Notes: generated by a model not told the origin, from the sequence alone. DNA of 64,000 nucleotides from Nocardia donostiensis (GCF_002081715.1 NZ_MUKP01000017.1:50253-114252), one strand, 5' to 3'. Shown: positions 1 through 8,929, counted from the stretch's first letter. Made by a program: numbers and translations.

Positions 1-123
1 GGTTCCGTTCAGGTCGTCGTAGGAAACCAGTTCGATTGCGAGGTCTGGGACTACCTGCACTCGGACCGGGTGCAGGTAGAGATCATCAGCGACCAGGGCG
101 AGATCTCGGTGGACATGTCGTAA
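1..123 (+). CDS. 3' end of an unidentified gene (5' truncated by window)
   Basis: An open frame enters at base 1 and stops with TAA at 121-123, giving 40 C-terminal residues ending in EISVDMS. The fragment alternates hydrophobic and charged residues, as in beta strands. It converges on pcaJ with only about 34 bases between stops and no obvious terminator. Too little is present to name a family. Confidence 0.5.
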   Translation, partial: GSVQVVVGNQFDCEVWDYLHSDRVQVEIISDQGEISVDMS

Positions 124-157
124 ACCGGCGGCCGGTATTTCCGACCGAGCACCGCCA

Positions 158-811
158 TCAGGAGCCGGCCAGGACCGGCGCCGCGGTGGCGGCCCGGACG
201 TCTTCGACCGAGATCCCGGCAACCGTCTCGACCAGCCGCAGACCCTCCGGGGTCACGTCCAGCACCGCCATGTCGGTGACGATCCGGTGCACACACCCCT
301 TGCCGGTGAGCGGAAGCGTGCACTGCTCGACGATTTTCGGCTCGCCCTTGCGGGAGACGTGCTCCATCATCACGATCACGCGTTTGGCGCCGTGCACGAG
401 ATCCATGGCGCCGCCCATGCCTTTGACCATCGAGCCGGGGATCATCCAGTTCGCCAGGTCGCCGGTCGCGCTGACCTGCATGGCGCCCAGGACCGCGACG
501 TCGACCTGGCCGCCGCGGATCATGCCGAACGACTGCGCCGAGTCGAAGAAGGACGCTCCGGGCAGCACGGTGATGGTTTCCTTGCCCGCATTGATGATTT
601 CGGGGTCGAGCTCTTCCTCGGTCGGGTAAGGGCCGACGCCCAGGACCCCGTTCTCGGAGTGCAGGACCACGGTGATGTCGTCGGGGAGGTAGTTGGGCAC
701 CAGGGTCGGCATGCCGATGCCGAGGTTGACGTATTGCCCGTCGGCCAGTTCGCGGGCGACCCGGGCCGCCATCTGGTCGCGGGTCAGTTTCTGCACGACC
801 GGAGTGCTCAT
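158..811 (-). CDS. pcaJ: 3-oxoadipate CoA-transferase subunit B
   Basis: This is the beta subunit of the enzyme that moves CoA from succinyl-CoA to 3-oxoadipate, the penultimate step of the beta-ketoadipate pathway in the cytosol. The 217-residue length is normal for the family. The LGIGMPT turn (about 30-36) and the SENG motif carrying the catalytic Glu53, which forms the glutamyl-CoA intermediate, are both present. Its ATG overlaps the stop of pcaI as ATGA, so the two subunits are translationally coupled. Other SCOT-family transferases look similar, but the adjoining pcaD/pcaF/cat genes favour 3-oxoadipate as substrate. Confidence 0.92.
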   Translation of the reverse strand: MSTPVVQKLTRDQMAARVARELADGQYVNLGIGMPTLVPNYLPDDITVVLHSENGVLGVGPYPTEEELDPEIINAGKETITVLPGASFFDSAQSFGMIRGGQVDVAVLGAMQVSATGDLANWMIPGSMVKGMGGAMDLVHGAKRVIVMMEHVSRKGEPKIVEQCTLPLTGKGCVHRIVTDMAVLDVTPEGLRLVETVAGISVEDVRAATAAPVLAGS

Positions 812-1554
812 GCGCGCACCGTCCTCTGCTCGATTCCTACGGTGACCGGACCGACGTGCACGACGCGCTGCACGTGGATTCCTGAGGTGTGGATGTCGTC
901 GGGAGCCAGCTCGCCCGGCTCGACCAAATGCTCGACCTGCGCGATGGTGATGCGGCCCGACGCCGCTGCGGGCGGGTTGAAATTGCGGGCGCTGGCCCGA
1001 TACACCAGGTTGCCGTGCCGATCGCCTTTCCAGGCGTGCACCAGCGCATAGTCGGCGGCAATGGCGCGTTCCATGACGTAGCGGACACCGTCGAATTCGC
1101 GCTGCTCCTTGGGCGGGCTCGCCACTGCGATCCCGCCTGCGCCGTCGTAACGCAACGGCAGACCGCCCTCGGCGACCTGAGTGCCGACCCCCGCGGGCGT
1201 GAAGAATGCCGGGATACCCGCGCCCCCAGCGCGCATCCGCTCGGCGAGCGTGCCCTGCGGCGTCAGTTCGACCTCGAGTTCGCCCGCGAGGTACTGGCGA
1301 GCGAACTCCTTGTTCGAGCCGACGTAGGAGCTGATGGTGCGACGGATCCGCCGCTGCTCGAGGAGCAGGCCGAGCCCGAACCCGTCGGTTCCGCAGTTGT
1401 TGCTGATCGTCTCCAGATCGGTTGCCCCCTGCTCGAGGAGCGCGGTGATCAGGATCTCGGGGACACCAACCAGGCCGAAGCCGCCGACCGCGATGGACGC
1501 CCCGTCGGGGATGTCCGCCACGGCGTCGGCGGCCGAGGCCACGACTTTGTTCAT
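808..1554 (-). CDS. pcaI: 3-oxoadipate CoA-transferase subunit A
   Basis: This is the alpha subunit partner of PcaJ. The glycine-rich [11 protein letters not shown] stretch near residue 25 is the signature of type I CoA-transferase alpha subunits. Two ATGs are adjacent (1557 and 1554). The second is preferred because it sits 6 bases from a GGTGGGG ribosome site; longer upstream in-frame starts have no such site. It is divergent from pcaD across about 160 bases that hold a candidate IclR operator. The length of about 248 residues is typical. Confidence 0.9.
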   Translation of the reverse strand: MNKVVASAADAVADIPDGASIAVGGFGLVGVPEILITALLEQGATDLETISNNCGTDGFGLGLLLEQRRIRRTISSYVGSNKEFARQYLAGELEVELTPQGTLAERMRAGGAGIPAFFTPAGVGTQVAEGGLPLRYDGAGGIAVASPPKEQREFDGVRYVMERAIAADYALVHAWKGDRHGNLVYRASARNFNPPAAASGRITIAQVEHLVEPGELAPDDIHTSGIHVQRVVHVGPVTVGIEQRTVRA

Positions 1555-1651
1555 CATGTTCCCCACCCTACCGCTATTTGTACGTAGTGTGAACAATCAT
1601 TCGTATGACGCACAGACATCCTTGCTCGACACACAAGCCAGAAGGTAGCCT

Positions 1652-1685
1652 GTTCGGATAACGGCAGAACGTTCACATGTCGAAC
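1652..1685. promoter_or_regulatory. Candidate PcaR-type IclR operator between pcaI and pcaD
   Basis: The block contains GTTCGGATAACGGCAGAAC (1652-1670) followed directly by GTTC-N7-GAAC (1671-1685), two nested GTTC/GAAC dyads. From memory, the pseudomonad PcaR box starts GTTCGATAATCG, which the first half resembles. It lies between divergent pca operons and about 50 bases upstream of pcaD. The IclR gene inside the pcaD operon is the natural ligand. This is inference without footprint data. Confidence 0.4.
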
Positions 1686-1697
1686 AGGAGGCAAAAC

Positions 1698-1721
1698 GTG
1701 TCGAGCCCGGAGTCCCGATGA
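1698..1721 (+). CDS. Seven-codon leader ORF coupled to pcaD
   Basis: GTG at 1698 follows a near-perfect AGGAGG ribosome site at 1687-1692 with 5 bases between. It encodes MSSPESR and stops with TGA at 1719-1721, overlapping the pcaD ATG at 1718 as ATGA. The strong site therefore belongs to the mini-ORF rather than directly to pcaD, whose own upstream GGAG is weaker. It may be a translation-coupling leader or the scar of a deleted upstream pca gene. Confidence 0.45.
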   Translation: MSSPESR

Positions 1722-2509
1722 CCGTCGAACTCGCCCATACCGTGTACGCCGGCCCCGCCGGGTCCGCGGCCGTCGTGCTGATCGGCTCTCTCGGCTCGAA
1801 CCGGAGCATGTGGGATCCGCAGGTGCCTGCGCTGTCGGCGGTGGCGTCAGTGGTGACCGTCGATGTGCGCGGGCACGGCGGTTCACCGGCACCCCACGGG
1901 CCTTACCGCATCGCCGATCTCGCCGAAGATGTGCTGGCCCTCCTGAATTCACTCGGGCACGAGCGCGTGCACCTGGTCGGATTGTCGTTGGGCGGTGCCG
2001 TGGCGCAGTGGATCGCCGTTCATCGCCCGGAACGGGTGCGGACGGTGTCGCTGCTGTGCACCGCCGCGAAATTCGGGCAGCCCGCCGCCTGGACCGCGCG
2101 CGCCGAAGCGGTACGCCGCGACGGGCTCGCCTCCATCGCCTCGGCCGTCGTCGGACGTTGGCTGACCCCCCAGTTCGCCGCCGCCCATCCGGCCCTCGTG
2201 GCTCGCTGCCTGGCCATGGTGCAGGCCACCGACGACGAAGGCTACGCCGCCTGCTGTGAGGCCCTCGCAGAGTGGGATTCCCGCCCGGACCTGCCGCGGA
2301 TCACCGCCCCCGCCCTGGTGATCGCCGGCGCGCAAGACCCGGCGACCACGCCCGATGATCTGCGGATCATCGCCGAGGCCGCCGCCCGTGCGAGGCTGCA
2401 CGTGGTGACGCCGGGCGCCCACGTGGCCAGTATCGAGCAGGCTGAGGAGGTGACCGCGCTGATCCGCGATCACCTCACCACCGCGCCGACCGACGGGAAC
2501 CCCTCATGA
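1718..2509 (+). CDS. pcaD: 3-oxoadipate enol-lactonase
   Basis: This alpha/beta hydrolase of 263 residues opens 3-oxoadipate enol-lactone to 3-oxoadipate, the step between muconolactone isomerase (CatC, about 19 kb away here) and the CoA transferase. The nucleophile elbow GLSLGG places Ser90. The acid is probably Asp in AQDPATTP (about 212) and the base His in PGAHVAS (about 242). VDVRGHGGS is the usual strand-4 motif. It is the first gene of a plus-strand operon and overlaps the regulator gene by ATGA. Other small esterases share the fold; context gives the function. Confidence 0.85.
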   Translation: MTVELAHTVYAGPAGSAAVVLIGSLGSNRSMWDPQVPALSAVASVVTVDVRGHGGSPAPHGPYRIADLAEDVLALLNSLGHERVHLVGLSLGGAVAQWIAVHRPERVRTVSLLCTAAKFGQPAAWTARAEAVRRDGLASIASAVVGRWLTPQFAAAHPALVARCLAMVQATDDEGYAACCEALAEWDSRPDLPRITAPALVIAGAQDPATTPDDLRIIAEAAARARLHVVTPGAHVASIEQAEEVTALIRDHLTTAPTDGNPS

Positions 2510-3312
2510 GCACCGAAACCGCCGAACCGAACCCGGACTTCGTCCAATCGCTGGGCCGCGGCCTGGCGGTCATCCGCGCCTTCGACGCCGAGCACCCGCA
2601 GCGCACGCTCTCCGACGTCGCCCGCGCAACCGGGCTCACCCGCGCCACCGCCCGCCGGTTCCTGCTCACCCTGGCCGAACTCGGCTACGTACGCAGCGAC
2701 GGCGCCACCTTCGCCCTCACCCCACGCGTGCTGGAACTCGGCTACGCCTACCTCTCCAGCCTCACCCTGCCGGAGATCGCCGGGCCGCACCTCGAGGCGC
2801 TCAGCGCGACGGTGCACGAATCGACGTCGGTGTCGATCCTGGACGGTGACGACGTGGTCTATGTCGCCCGTGTCGCGGTCAGTCGCATCATGACTGTCGC
2901 CATCAGCATCGGCACCCGCTTCCCCGCCTACGCCACCTCCATGGGCCGGGTGCTGCTGGCGGGCTTGGCCGACGACGAGCTCGACGCCTACCTACGCCGG
3001 GCGTCGTTCACCGACCTCACCGGTCGCACCGTCGTCACCGCCGACGGCCTGCGCGAGCACCTGGCCGCTGCCCGGGCGCAGGGATACTGCCTCGTCGACC
3101 AGGAACTCGAGGTCGGGCTACGCTCGCTGGCCGCCCCTATCCACGACCCCGCCGGTCGTGTGATCGCCGCGCTCAACATCTCCACCCCCGCTGCCCGCTA
3201 CTCGCTCGACGACCTGACCGAGAAGCTGATCCCCCCGCTGCGCAAGGCCGCGGCGGCCATCGACGCCGACCTCGCCCGGGTCGGCACCACCCGAGGACAG
3301 ACCCATGCCTGA
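2506..3312 (+). CDS. pcaR: IclR-family regulator, PcaR/PobR type
   Basis: This 268-residue regulator has an N-terminal winged helix (about 10-75, SLGRGLAVIRAF then TLSDVARATGLTRATARR) and a C-terminal IclR effector domain (about 85-260, including GTRFPAYATSMGRVLLAG). IclR proteins of this subgroup sense aromatic acids or 3-oxoadipate. The start overlaps the pcaD stop (ATGA) and the end overlaps pcaF by 8 bases, so it is transcribed with the genes it probably controls. The likely target is the dyad at 1652-1685. It belongs to the same subgroup as the IclR protein at 18177-18947. Confidence 0.8.
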   Translation: MSTETAEPNPDFVQSLGRGLAVIRAFDAEHPQRTLSDVARATGLTRATARRFLLTLAELGYVRSDGATFALTPRVLELGYAYLSSLTLPEIAGPHLEALSATVHESTSVSILDGDDVVYVARVAVSRIMTVAISIGTRFPAYATSMGRVLLAGLADDELDAYLRRASFTDLTGRTVVTADGLREHLAAARAQGYCLVDQELEVGLRSLAAPIHDPAGRVIAALNISTPAARYSLDDLTEKLIPPLRKAAAAIDADLARVGTTRGQTHA

Positions 3313-4513
3313 CGCCGTTATCTGCGAACCGCTGCGCACCCCCGTCGGCCGTTTCGGCGGTGTGCTGAAGGACGTGCCGGTGCAGTCCCTCGCTGCTACC
3401 GTCATCACCGAAATCGTCGCCCGCACCGGTATTTCCGGCTCCGATATCGACGATGTCATCCTCGGGCAGGGCTCACCCAACGGTGACGCTCCCGCCCTCG
3501 GCCGCGTCGCCGCCCTCGACGCCGGGCTCGGTATCGAGGTGCCCGGCCAGCAGATCGACCGACGCTGCGGCTCTGGGCTGCAGGCCGTTGTCAATGCCTG
3601 CATGCAGGTCGCCACCGGCGCGAGCGAGTTGATCCTCGCCGGCGGCGCCGAGTCGATGAGCGGCACCGAGTTCTACGCCACCGGCATGCGCTGGGGCATC
3701 TCCGGCGAATCCGTCGGGCTGAACGATCGGCTCGCCCGTGCCCGGGTCACCGCGGGCGGCAACAATTTTCCGGTTCCCGGTGGGATGATCGAGACGGCGG
3801 AGAACCTGCGCGCCGACTATGCCATCAGTCGCACAGACCAAGACGCCTACGCAGTGCAGTCGCACCGGCGCGCCGTCGCCGCCCAGCACAGCGGGGTCTT
3901 CGCCGAGGAGATCGTGGCGGTGGCGGTGCCGCAGCGTAAAGGTGACCCGCTGCTCGTCGACACCGATGAACACCCCCGCACCGACACCAGCCTCGAATCG
4001 CTGGCGAAACTGCGCCCGATCCGGAGCCGGATCGATGCGGACGCCACCGTCACCGCAGGCAATGCCAGCGGCCAGAACGACGGCGCCGCGCTCTGCATCG
4101 TCACCACCCCTGAGAAGGCCGCCGACCTGGGCCTGCGGCCCCTGGTGCGGCTCGCCGGATGGCGCGTGGCCGCAGTGGCGCCGAAGACAATGGGCATCGG
4201 TCCCGTCCCCGCCACCGCGGCCGTGCTCGGCCGGGCCGGGCTGACGCTGGACGATATCGACCTCATCGAACTCAACGAGGCCTTCGCCGCCCAGGTGCTG
4301 GCGGTGCTGGCCGAGTGGAAGCTCGAACCGGACGATCCACGCCTCAACCCGCACGGGTCCGGCATCTCCCTGGGCCACCCGGTCGGCGCCACCGGCGCCC
4401 GCATCCTCACCACCCTGGCCCGCGAGATGGTGCGCCGCGACGCCCGCTACGGGTTGGAGACCATGTGCATCGGCGGCGGCCAGGGGCTGGCGGCGCTCTT
4501 CGAACGCGTCTGA
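3305..4513 (+). CDS. pcaF: Beta-ketoadipyl-CoA thiolase
   Basis: This 402-residue thiolase cleaves 3-oxoadipyl-CoA to succinyl-CoA and acetyl-CoA, the final pathway step. The acyl-accepting Cys88 lies in DRRCGSGLQ, the His in GHPVGATG near 358 and the second Cys in MCIGGGQG near 388. NEAFAAQ is also intact. Acetoacetyl-CoA thiolases have the same motifs, but the operon with pcaD and the divergent pcaIJ makes PcaF the best reading. Confidence 0.85.
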   Translation: MPDAVICEPLRTPVGRFGGVLKDVPVQSLAATVITEIVARTGISGSDIDDVILGQGSPNGDAPALGRVAALDAGLGIEVPGQQIDRRCGSGLQAVVNACMQVATGASELILAGGAESMSGTEFYATGMRWGISGESVGLNDRLARARVTAGGNNFPVPGGMIETAENLRADYAISRTDQDAYAVQSHRRAVAAQHSGVFAEEIVAVAVPQRKGDPLLVDTDEHPRTDTSLESLAKLRPIRSRIDADATVTAGNASGQNDGAALCIVTTPEKAADLGLRPLVRLAGWRVAAVAPKTMGIGPVPATAAVLGRAGLTLDDIDLIELNEAFAAQVLAVLAEWKLEPDDPRLNPHGSGISLGHPVGATGARILTTLAREMVRRDARYGLETMCIGGGQGLAALFERV

Positions 4514-4523
4514 CCGCGGCTTC

Positions 4524-5588
4524 GTGCGTTCCTTCATCCACCGGTCGCTGCCCATGCGGATCCGCTTCGGGGCGGGCGAATCACGGTGCCTCGCCGATGA
4601 GCTCGACGATCTCGGGTGGCAGCGGGCGGTGATCATCTGCTCCCCCGGCCGCGCCGACCTCGGCCGCACGATCGCAGGCACGCTTGAACCGCGATGTGCC
4701 GGTGTTATCGCCGAGGCGGTGGAGCACGTCCCCACCGCCGTCGTGGATCACGCGGTGGCCGGGATCAATTCGCTCGGCGCCGACTCCTGTATTGCCGTCG
4801 GCGGCGGCTCGGCCATCGGCCTGGCCAAGGCTGTCGCCCTCGCTCGCGGGACACCGCTCGCCGCGGTGCCGACGACCTTCGCCGGCTCGGAGATGACACC
4901 GGTGTGGGGCACCACCACCGGCGGGCACAAGACCACCGGCCGCGACCTGCGCGTGCTGCCGCGCAGTGTCGTCTACGACCCCGAACTCGTGGCAGGCCTG
5001 CCGGTTCCGGTGGCGGTAACCAGTGGGATGAACGCTATGGCGCACGCGGTGGAGGCGCTCTACGCCCCCGACACCACTCCGATCGTCTCGCTCATGGCCG
5101 AGGAAGGCATACGCGCCCTGGGCGGTGCGCTCCCGCGCATCGTGCACGACCCCGGCGACCCGGACGGACGCTCCGACGCGCTGTACGGAGCGTGGCTGTG
5201 CGGCGCCTGCCTCGGCGCGACCTCGATGTCGCTGCACCACAAACTGTGTCACGTGCTCGGCGGCACGCTCGGGCTGCCGCACGCACCCACCCACGCGGTG
5301 ATCCTGCCGCATGTGCTGGCCTTCAACCTGGTCGCCGTGCCGGAGCAGGTTGCGATCGTCGCGCGGGCCCTCGGCGGCGGCGCAGATCCCGCCATGCTGT
5401 TGTGGGAGTTCGCCGCACACGTGCAGGCACCGCGGTCATTGCAGTCGCTGGGTATGAACGAGGACGATATCGATCGGGTCGCCACCGAGGTGACGGCCGC
5501 GTCCTACGGCAATCCTCGGCCCGCGACCGTCGACGACATCCGCGGACTGCTCCGCGCGGCCTGGGAGGGCACACCTCCGCAGAGCTGA
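4524..5588 (+). CDS. Maleylacetate reductase (iron-type alcohol dehydrogenase family)
   Basis: This 354-residue protein reduces maleylacetate to 3-oxoadipate with NAD(P)H. The nucleotide-binding GGGSAIGLAKA motif is near 93-103. PTTFAGSEMTPVWG and the metal-binding LHHKLCHVLGGTLGLPH region are typical of maleylacetate reductases. The GTG at 4524 has no clear ribosome site; ATG at 4554 is an alternative. It starts 10 bases after pcaF. No hydroxyquinol or chlorocatechol dioxygenase lies in the window, so its maleylacetate must come from a pathway encoded elsewhere. Confidence 0.78.
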   Translation: MRSFIHRSLPMRIRFGAGESRCLADELDDLGWQRAVIICSPGRADLGRTIAGTLEPRCAGVIAEAVEHVPTAVVDHAVAGINSLGADSCIAVGGGSAIGLAKAVALARGTPLAAVPTTFAGSEMTPVWGTTTGGHKTTGRDLRVLPRSVVYDPELVAGLPVPVAVTSGMNAMAHAVEALYAPDTTPIVSLMAEEGIRALGGALPRIVHDPGDPDGRSDALYGAWLCGACLGATSMSLHHKLCHVLGGTLGLPHAPTHAVILPHVLAFNLVAVPEQVAIVARALGGGADPAMLLWEFAAHVQAPRSLQSLGMNEDDIDRVATEVTAASYGNPRPATVDDIRGLLRAAWEGTPPQS

Positions 5589-5968
5589 GCAGTTGTCGCC
5601 GCAAGATCGTCGCGGCAGCTCGCCGAACTTGCGCTGATGGGCCGCGGTGAGCGCCTGGTGTGGGTGCCCCACTTCATGGTGATATCGGTGCCCCCGTCGG
5701 AATCGACCGGGCCGAGCAGTTCGGCGCGCCCGGTCCAGGTGTAGGCCGGCGACGAGCTCGCGTGGCTCACGGCCTACCCGGACGAGTACGTCCGCGGCTC
5801 GGCATGAATGCGGTGGAACGGTCGAGATCGCGAAGGCGCTGTGGGTTCGATCGGCTCGGAGTTCGGCGGCTGACACGAGTTCTACTAGCGCAGCTACTCC
5901 AGCGATCATGAAGACGTGAAGGCCGAAATTGCTGTTCGCCGCGCAATACCACGGCAGCGTGAGACGGA
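5589..5968. other. Gene-free gap with possible decayed ORF
   Basis: No intact gene is supported between maleylacetate reductase and the symporter terminator. On the minus strand near 5645-5745 a protein-like stretch (TWTGRAELLG, then TDITMKWGTHT) reads open but loses coherence in all frames on both sides, as in a decayed gene. The family was not recognised. Confidence 0.3.
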
Positions 5969-6001
5969 CGTTGCCGGCCACCCCTCATGTGGCCGGCAAC
6001 G
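5969..6001 (-). terminator. Strong hairpin terminator of the symporter operon
   Basis: Perfect 13-base arms (CGTTGCCGGCCAC and its complement) enclose a 7-base loop, starting 20 bases past the symporter stop at 6021. Actinobacterial terminators often lack a U-tract, as here. Confidence 0.75.
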
Positions 6002-6020
6002 CATTCCGATCCCTACGCCG

Positions 6021-7568
6021 TCAGGACGAGACGACCGCAGGGACACTCGGCTCGGTCGTACGCCCGGTGAGGGCGCGGATACGCAGTGCATGGAACAGGC
6101 GACCGGCTGCCTTCGCCTCGTCACCCTTCGGCGCCGTGGCGAGGGCGACGAGGATCGAGACGGCGAAGGAGATCGGTGCCACCGCCAGGGCCGGGTTGGA
6201 GAACGGCAGCACCGAGTCCGGGCCCTGCACGACGGGACTGAGCAGGATCACCGCGATGGACAGCGCCAGGCCGGTGACGATGCCGGAGATCACCGCGCGG
6301 GCCGTCATCCGGCGCCAGTACAGCGTCAGCAGCAGTGCGGGCAGGTTCGCGCACGCGGCGATCGACATGCCGAGCGAGGCGAGGAAGGCCACGTTCTGGC
6401 GTTGCGCGGCGAAGGCGATACCGACGCCGACCAGGCAGGTGGCGACCGTGGCGATCCGGGCGGCGCGGTGCTGGGCAGTGGCCGAGACCTTCCCGTTGCG
6501 CAACACCTGGCCGTAGAGGTCGTGGGCGATAGCGCCGGAGGTGGCGATGACCAGCCCGGACAGGGCAGCCAGGATGGTCACGAACGCGACCGCGGCCACG
6601 AAAGCGAGCAGGATCCCACCGCCGAGAGTTTCCGCGAGCTGGGCGACAGCGAGGTTGCCGCCCTTGTTCTCCGCGGCGATGACATCGGGGCCGACCAGTA
6701 CGGCGGCGCCGTAGCCGAGCACCGGGATCATGAGGTAGAAGCCGAAGAAGATCCAGATCGAGGTGTAGGCCGAGGTGCGCGCCTGCTCGGCGTTCGGCAC
6801 GGTGAGGAACCGGACCATCACGTGCGGGAGTCCGAGAACACCCAGCACCAGCCCGACCGTCTGCGACAACTGGTCGAACGAGGCCGCGTCACCAGTGCGT
6901 AGCGGGGCAACGAACTGCTCCCCGAACTCGGCGAGGGCGCTGCTGAACGGCCCGAACGGGTTGAAGTCGAAGCGCACCAGCACCAGTACGAACAGGGCGA
7001 CCGCGCACACCAGCAGCAGGCCGGTCTTGATGATCTGGATCCAGCTCGTCGCAAGCATGCCGCCGACCAGGGTGTAGGCGGTGGTGAGAGCACCGATGAT
7101 CAGCACCGCGACCGCATAATCCAGATCGAACAGCAGCGACACCAGCAGCGCTGCACCCACTAGCTGCGACACCAGGTAGACCACGCTGATCACGACGGTG
7201 CTGACCGCCATCATCGATCGGACGTCTTTACCGGGGAAGCGGGTGGCCAGGACGTCGGCGAGGGTGAACCGACCCAGGTTGCGCAACGGTTCGGCGATGA
7301 GCAGCAGCGCCAGCACGAACGCGACGGGCACGAAGACCGCGAGGTAGAAGCCGTTGAATCCGGTCAGCGCGATGGCGCCGGTAACGCCGAGAAACGAAGC
7401 GGCGGAGATGAAGTCGCCGGCAATGGCGACACCGTTCTGCCGCCCGGTGAGCGCACCGCCTGCGACGTAGTGGTCGGCGGCGGATTTGTTCTGCCGGGCG
7501 GCCCATGCGGTGATCGCGAGGGTGACGACGACCAGCGCGGCGAACAGGGAAGCGGAGACGATGTTCAT
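6021..7568 (-). CDS. Solute:sodium symporter (ActP/MctC-like monocarboxylate transporter)
   Basis: This 515-residue membrane protein has about 13 hydrophobic helices. The N terminus carries the family hallmarks AADHYVAGGALTGRQNG and GDFISAASFLG, as in acetate permease ActP. Such symporters import small carboxylates with Na+ or H+. Its start overlaps the DUF485 gene stop by ATGA, the usual ActP-YjcH arrangement. Its position directly downstream of iacF suggests uptake of indoleacetate or another aromatic acid rather than acetate, but the substrate is inferred from context only. Confidence 0.85.
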   Translation of the reverse strand: MNIVSASLFAALVVVTLAITAWAARQNKSAADHYVAGGALTGRQNGVAIAGDFISAASFLGVTGAIALTGFNGFYLAVFVPVAFVLALLLIAEPLRNLGRFTLADVLATRFPGKDVRSMMAVSTVVISVVYLVSQLVGAALLVSLLFDLDYAVAVLIIGALTTAYTLVGGMLATSWIQIIKTGLLLVCAVALFVLVLVRFDFNPFGPFSSALAEFGEQFVAPLRTGDAASFDQLSQTVGLVLGVLGLPHVMVRFLTVPNAEQARTSAYTSIWIFFGFYLMIPVLGYGAAVLVGPDVIAAENKGGNLAVAQLAETLGGGILLAFVAAVAFVTILAALSGLVIATSGAIAHDLYGQVLRNGKVSATAQHRAARIATVATCLVGVGIAFAAQRQNVAFLASLGMSIAACANLPALLLTLYWRRMTARAVISGIVTGLALSIAVILLSPVVQGPDSVLPFSNPALAVAPISFAVSILVALATAPKGDEAKAAGRLFHALRIRALTGRTTEPSVPAVVSS

Positions 7569-7858
7569 GCGCGGGTGTCTTCCTGTGCGGTGCGTGCTTC
7601 GAGAGCAGCGGCGCGGGACATGTAGTAGCGGGCCACCACGATGGCGACGACGAATTGGGCGAGGGCGTAGACCCAGGCCACGGTGACGCCGCCGGCGATC
7701 ACCCCGTCCAGTACCGAGGTGAAACCGCCCAGCACGGGCAGTGGTACGAACAGGATCAGAACCACCGTGCTGAGCCGGAACACCAGGGTTGTGCGTTCCC
7801 GGGCCGCGCGGTCGAGACCGGAATTCCCGGACTCAGGGGAATTGGAGACATGTTCCAT
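7565..7858 (-). CDS. DUF485 membrane protein (YjcH-like)
   Basis: This 97-residue protein has two transmembrane helices (about 30-50 and 60-85: VVLILFVPLPVLGGF and GVTVAWVYALAQFVVAIVVARYYM). This is the DUF485 pattern of YjcH, which is cotranscribed with ActP-type symporters and is thought to be an accessory subunit. It is coupled to the symporter by a 4-base overlap. The ATG at 7858 has a weak ribosome site and a GTG at 7849 is possible. Confidence 0.8.
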   Translation of the reverse strand: MEHVSNSPESGNSGLDRAARERTTLVFRLSTVVLILFVPLPVLGGFTSVLDGVIAGGVTVAWVYALAQFVVAIVVARYYMSRAAALEARTAQEDTRA

Positions 7859-7880
7859 AGGGTCATTCGTCTTTCGGGCT

Positions 7881-7896
7881 GTGTGATTTACTACAC
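7881..7896. promoter_or_regulatory. GTGTG-N6-TACAC dyad upstream of the transporter pair
   Basis: GTGTGATTTACTACAC lies in the 114-base gap between iacF and the DUF485 gene. It matches the dyad at 13120-13135 in 12 of 16 positions, including GTGTGA and ACAC ends and the same spacing. Shared placement at two iac-region promoters suggests one regulator, plausibly the response regulator at 17544-18164. Confidence 0.4.
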
Positions 7897-7972
7897 GCTA
7901 GGACGACGATGTGACGGGGAACATCAGAACAATTCCAGCCGCGAATACGGAATTCCTTTATTCGTCCACCGT

Positions 7973-8929
7973 TCAGATCAACTCGATGACGAGTTTGCGC
8001 GATTTCGACCGGGAGACGCAGAGCGCCATCTGATTTCCGGCGGCCTTGTCGGCGGCGGACAGGCAATTGTCGCGATGTTCGGGTTCGCCTTCGAGCACAT
8101 TCGACACACAGGAGCCGCAGATGCCTTCCGTGCAGGACTTGAAGACATCGATACCGTTTTCCTCCAGCACCGACAGAATGGAGCGGTCCGCGGGAATCTC
8201 GAAACTCTCACCGGTGTCGAGTTCGACGGTGAAGGCCGTGTCGCCGGAGGTGTCGACCTCGGCGGCTTCGAAATGCTCGATGTGGATACTGGTTTCGCCG
8301 ACCACGGGTGTCACGACCCCGGCGACGGTCTCCATGAACCCGGCCGGTCCGCAGATGTAGACCGCACTGGTGCGGGTCAGTGTCGCGGCCACGGCGTCGA
8401 GCACGCTCCGCTGCTCGTCCCGGGAGAGCCCGATGTGCAGGTGCACCCGGTTGCGAAACTCCGCCCGGTTCTCCAGCAGGTCGAGGAAGGCGGTTTCCTC
8501 GCGGCTGCGCGTGAAGGAGATCAGCGCGAAATCGGCGTCGGCGGCGTGTAGCTCGTACGCCATACTGAGCAGCGGGGTGACCCCGATACCCGCGGCGATC
8601 AGCACATGCCGGTCGGCGTCGGGCGCAACGGTCAGGATGTTGCGCGGTTCGCCGATCTCGATGATCTCGCCCTCGCGCACCTCGTGCAGCGCCGCGGACC
8701 CGCCGCGCGATTCCGGTTCGCGTTTCACCGCGATCGTCAGCGCCTCGGTCTCCGACGGCGGCCCGCACAGCGAGTACTGCCGGAGGATGCCGGTCGGGCC
8801 GGTCACGTCGATGTGCGCACCGGCGCGGTAGGGGCCCAGCGGTGCCCCGTTCTCCCGGACCAGCCGCAGCGACCGGATATTCGGCGTCTGGGCAACGATC
8901 TCGGAAACAGTCACTTTGATAGTGGGCAC
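7973..8929 (-). CDS. iacF: Ferredoxin-type reductase of the indoleacetate dioxygenase (IacF-like)
   Basis: This 318-residue phthalate-dioxygenase-reductase/VanB-type protein has a flavin domain with RQYS (50-53), an NAD domain with GIGVTPLLSM, and a C-terminal plant-type [2Fe-2S] domain with Cys266, 271, 274 and 304. It passes electrons from NADH to the Rieske oxygenase. GTG at 8929 is chosen because AGGAG overlaps the iacE stop 5 bases upstream; the upstream in-frame ATG lies inside iacE. It is the last enzyme gene of the iacABCDEF run. Confidence 0.82.
   Translation of the reverse strand: MPTIKVTVSEIVAQTPNIRSLRLVRENGAPLGPYRAGAHIDVTGPTGILRQYSLCGPPSETEALTIAVKREPESRGGSAALHEVREGEIIEIGEPRNILTVAPDADRHVLIAAGIGVTPLLSMAYELHAADADFALISFTRSREETAFLDLLENRAEFRNRVHLHIGLSRDEQRSVLDAVAATLTRTSAVYICGPAGFMETVAGVVTPVVGETSIHIEHFEAAEVDTSGDTAFTVELDTGESFEIPADRSILSVLEENGIDVFKSCTEGICGSCVSNVLEGEPEHRDNCLSAADKAAGNQMALCVSRSKSRKLVIELI

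Noticed and set aside
36..1051. Long frames opposite pcaI/pcaJ and many other antisense frames throughout
   Set aside because: They are GC-rich shadow frames with Arg/Ala/Pro-rich translations and no motifs.
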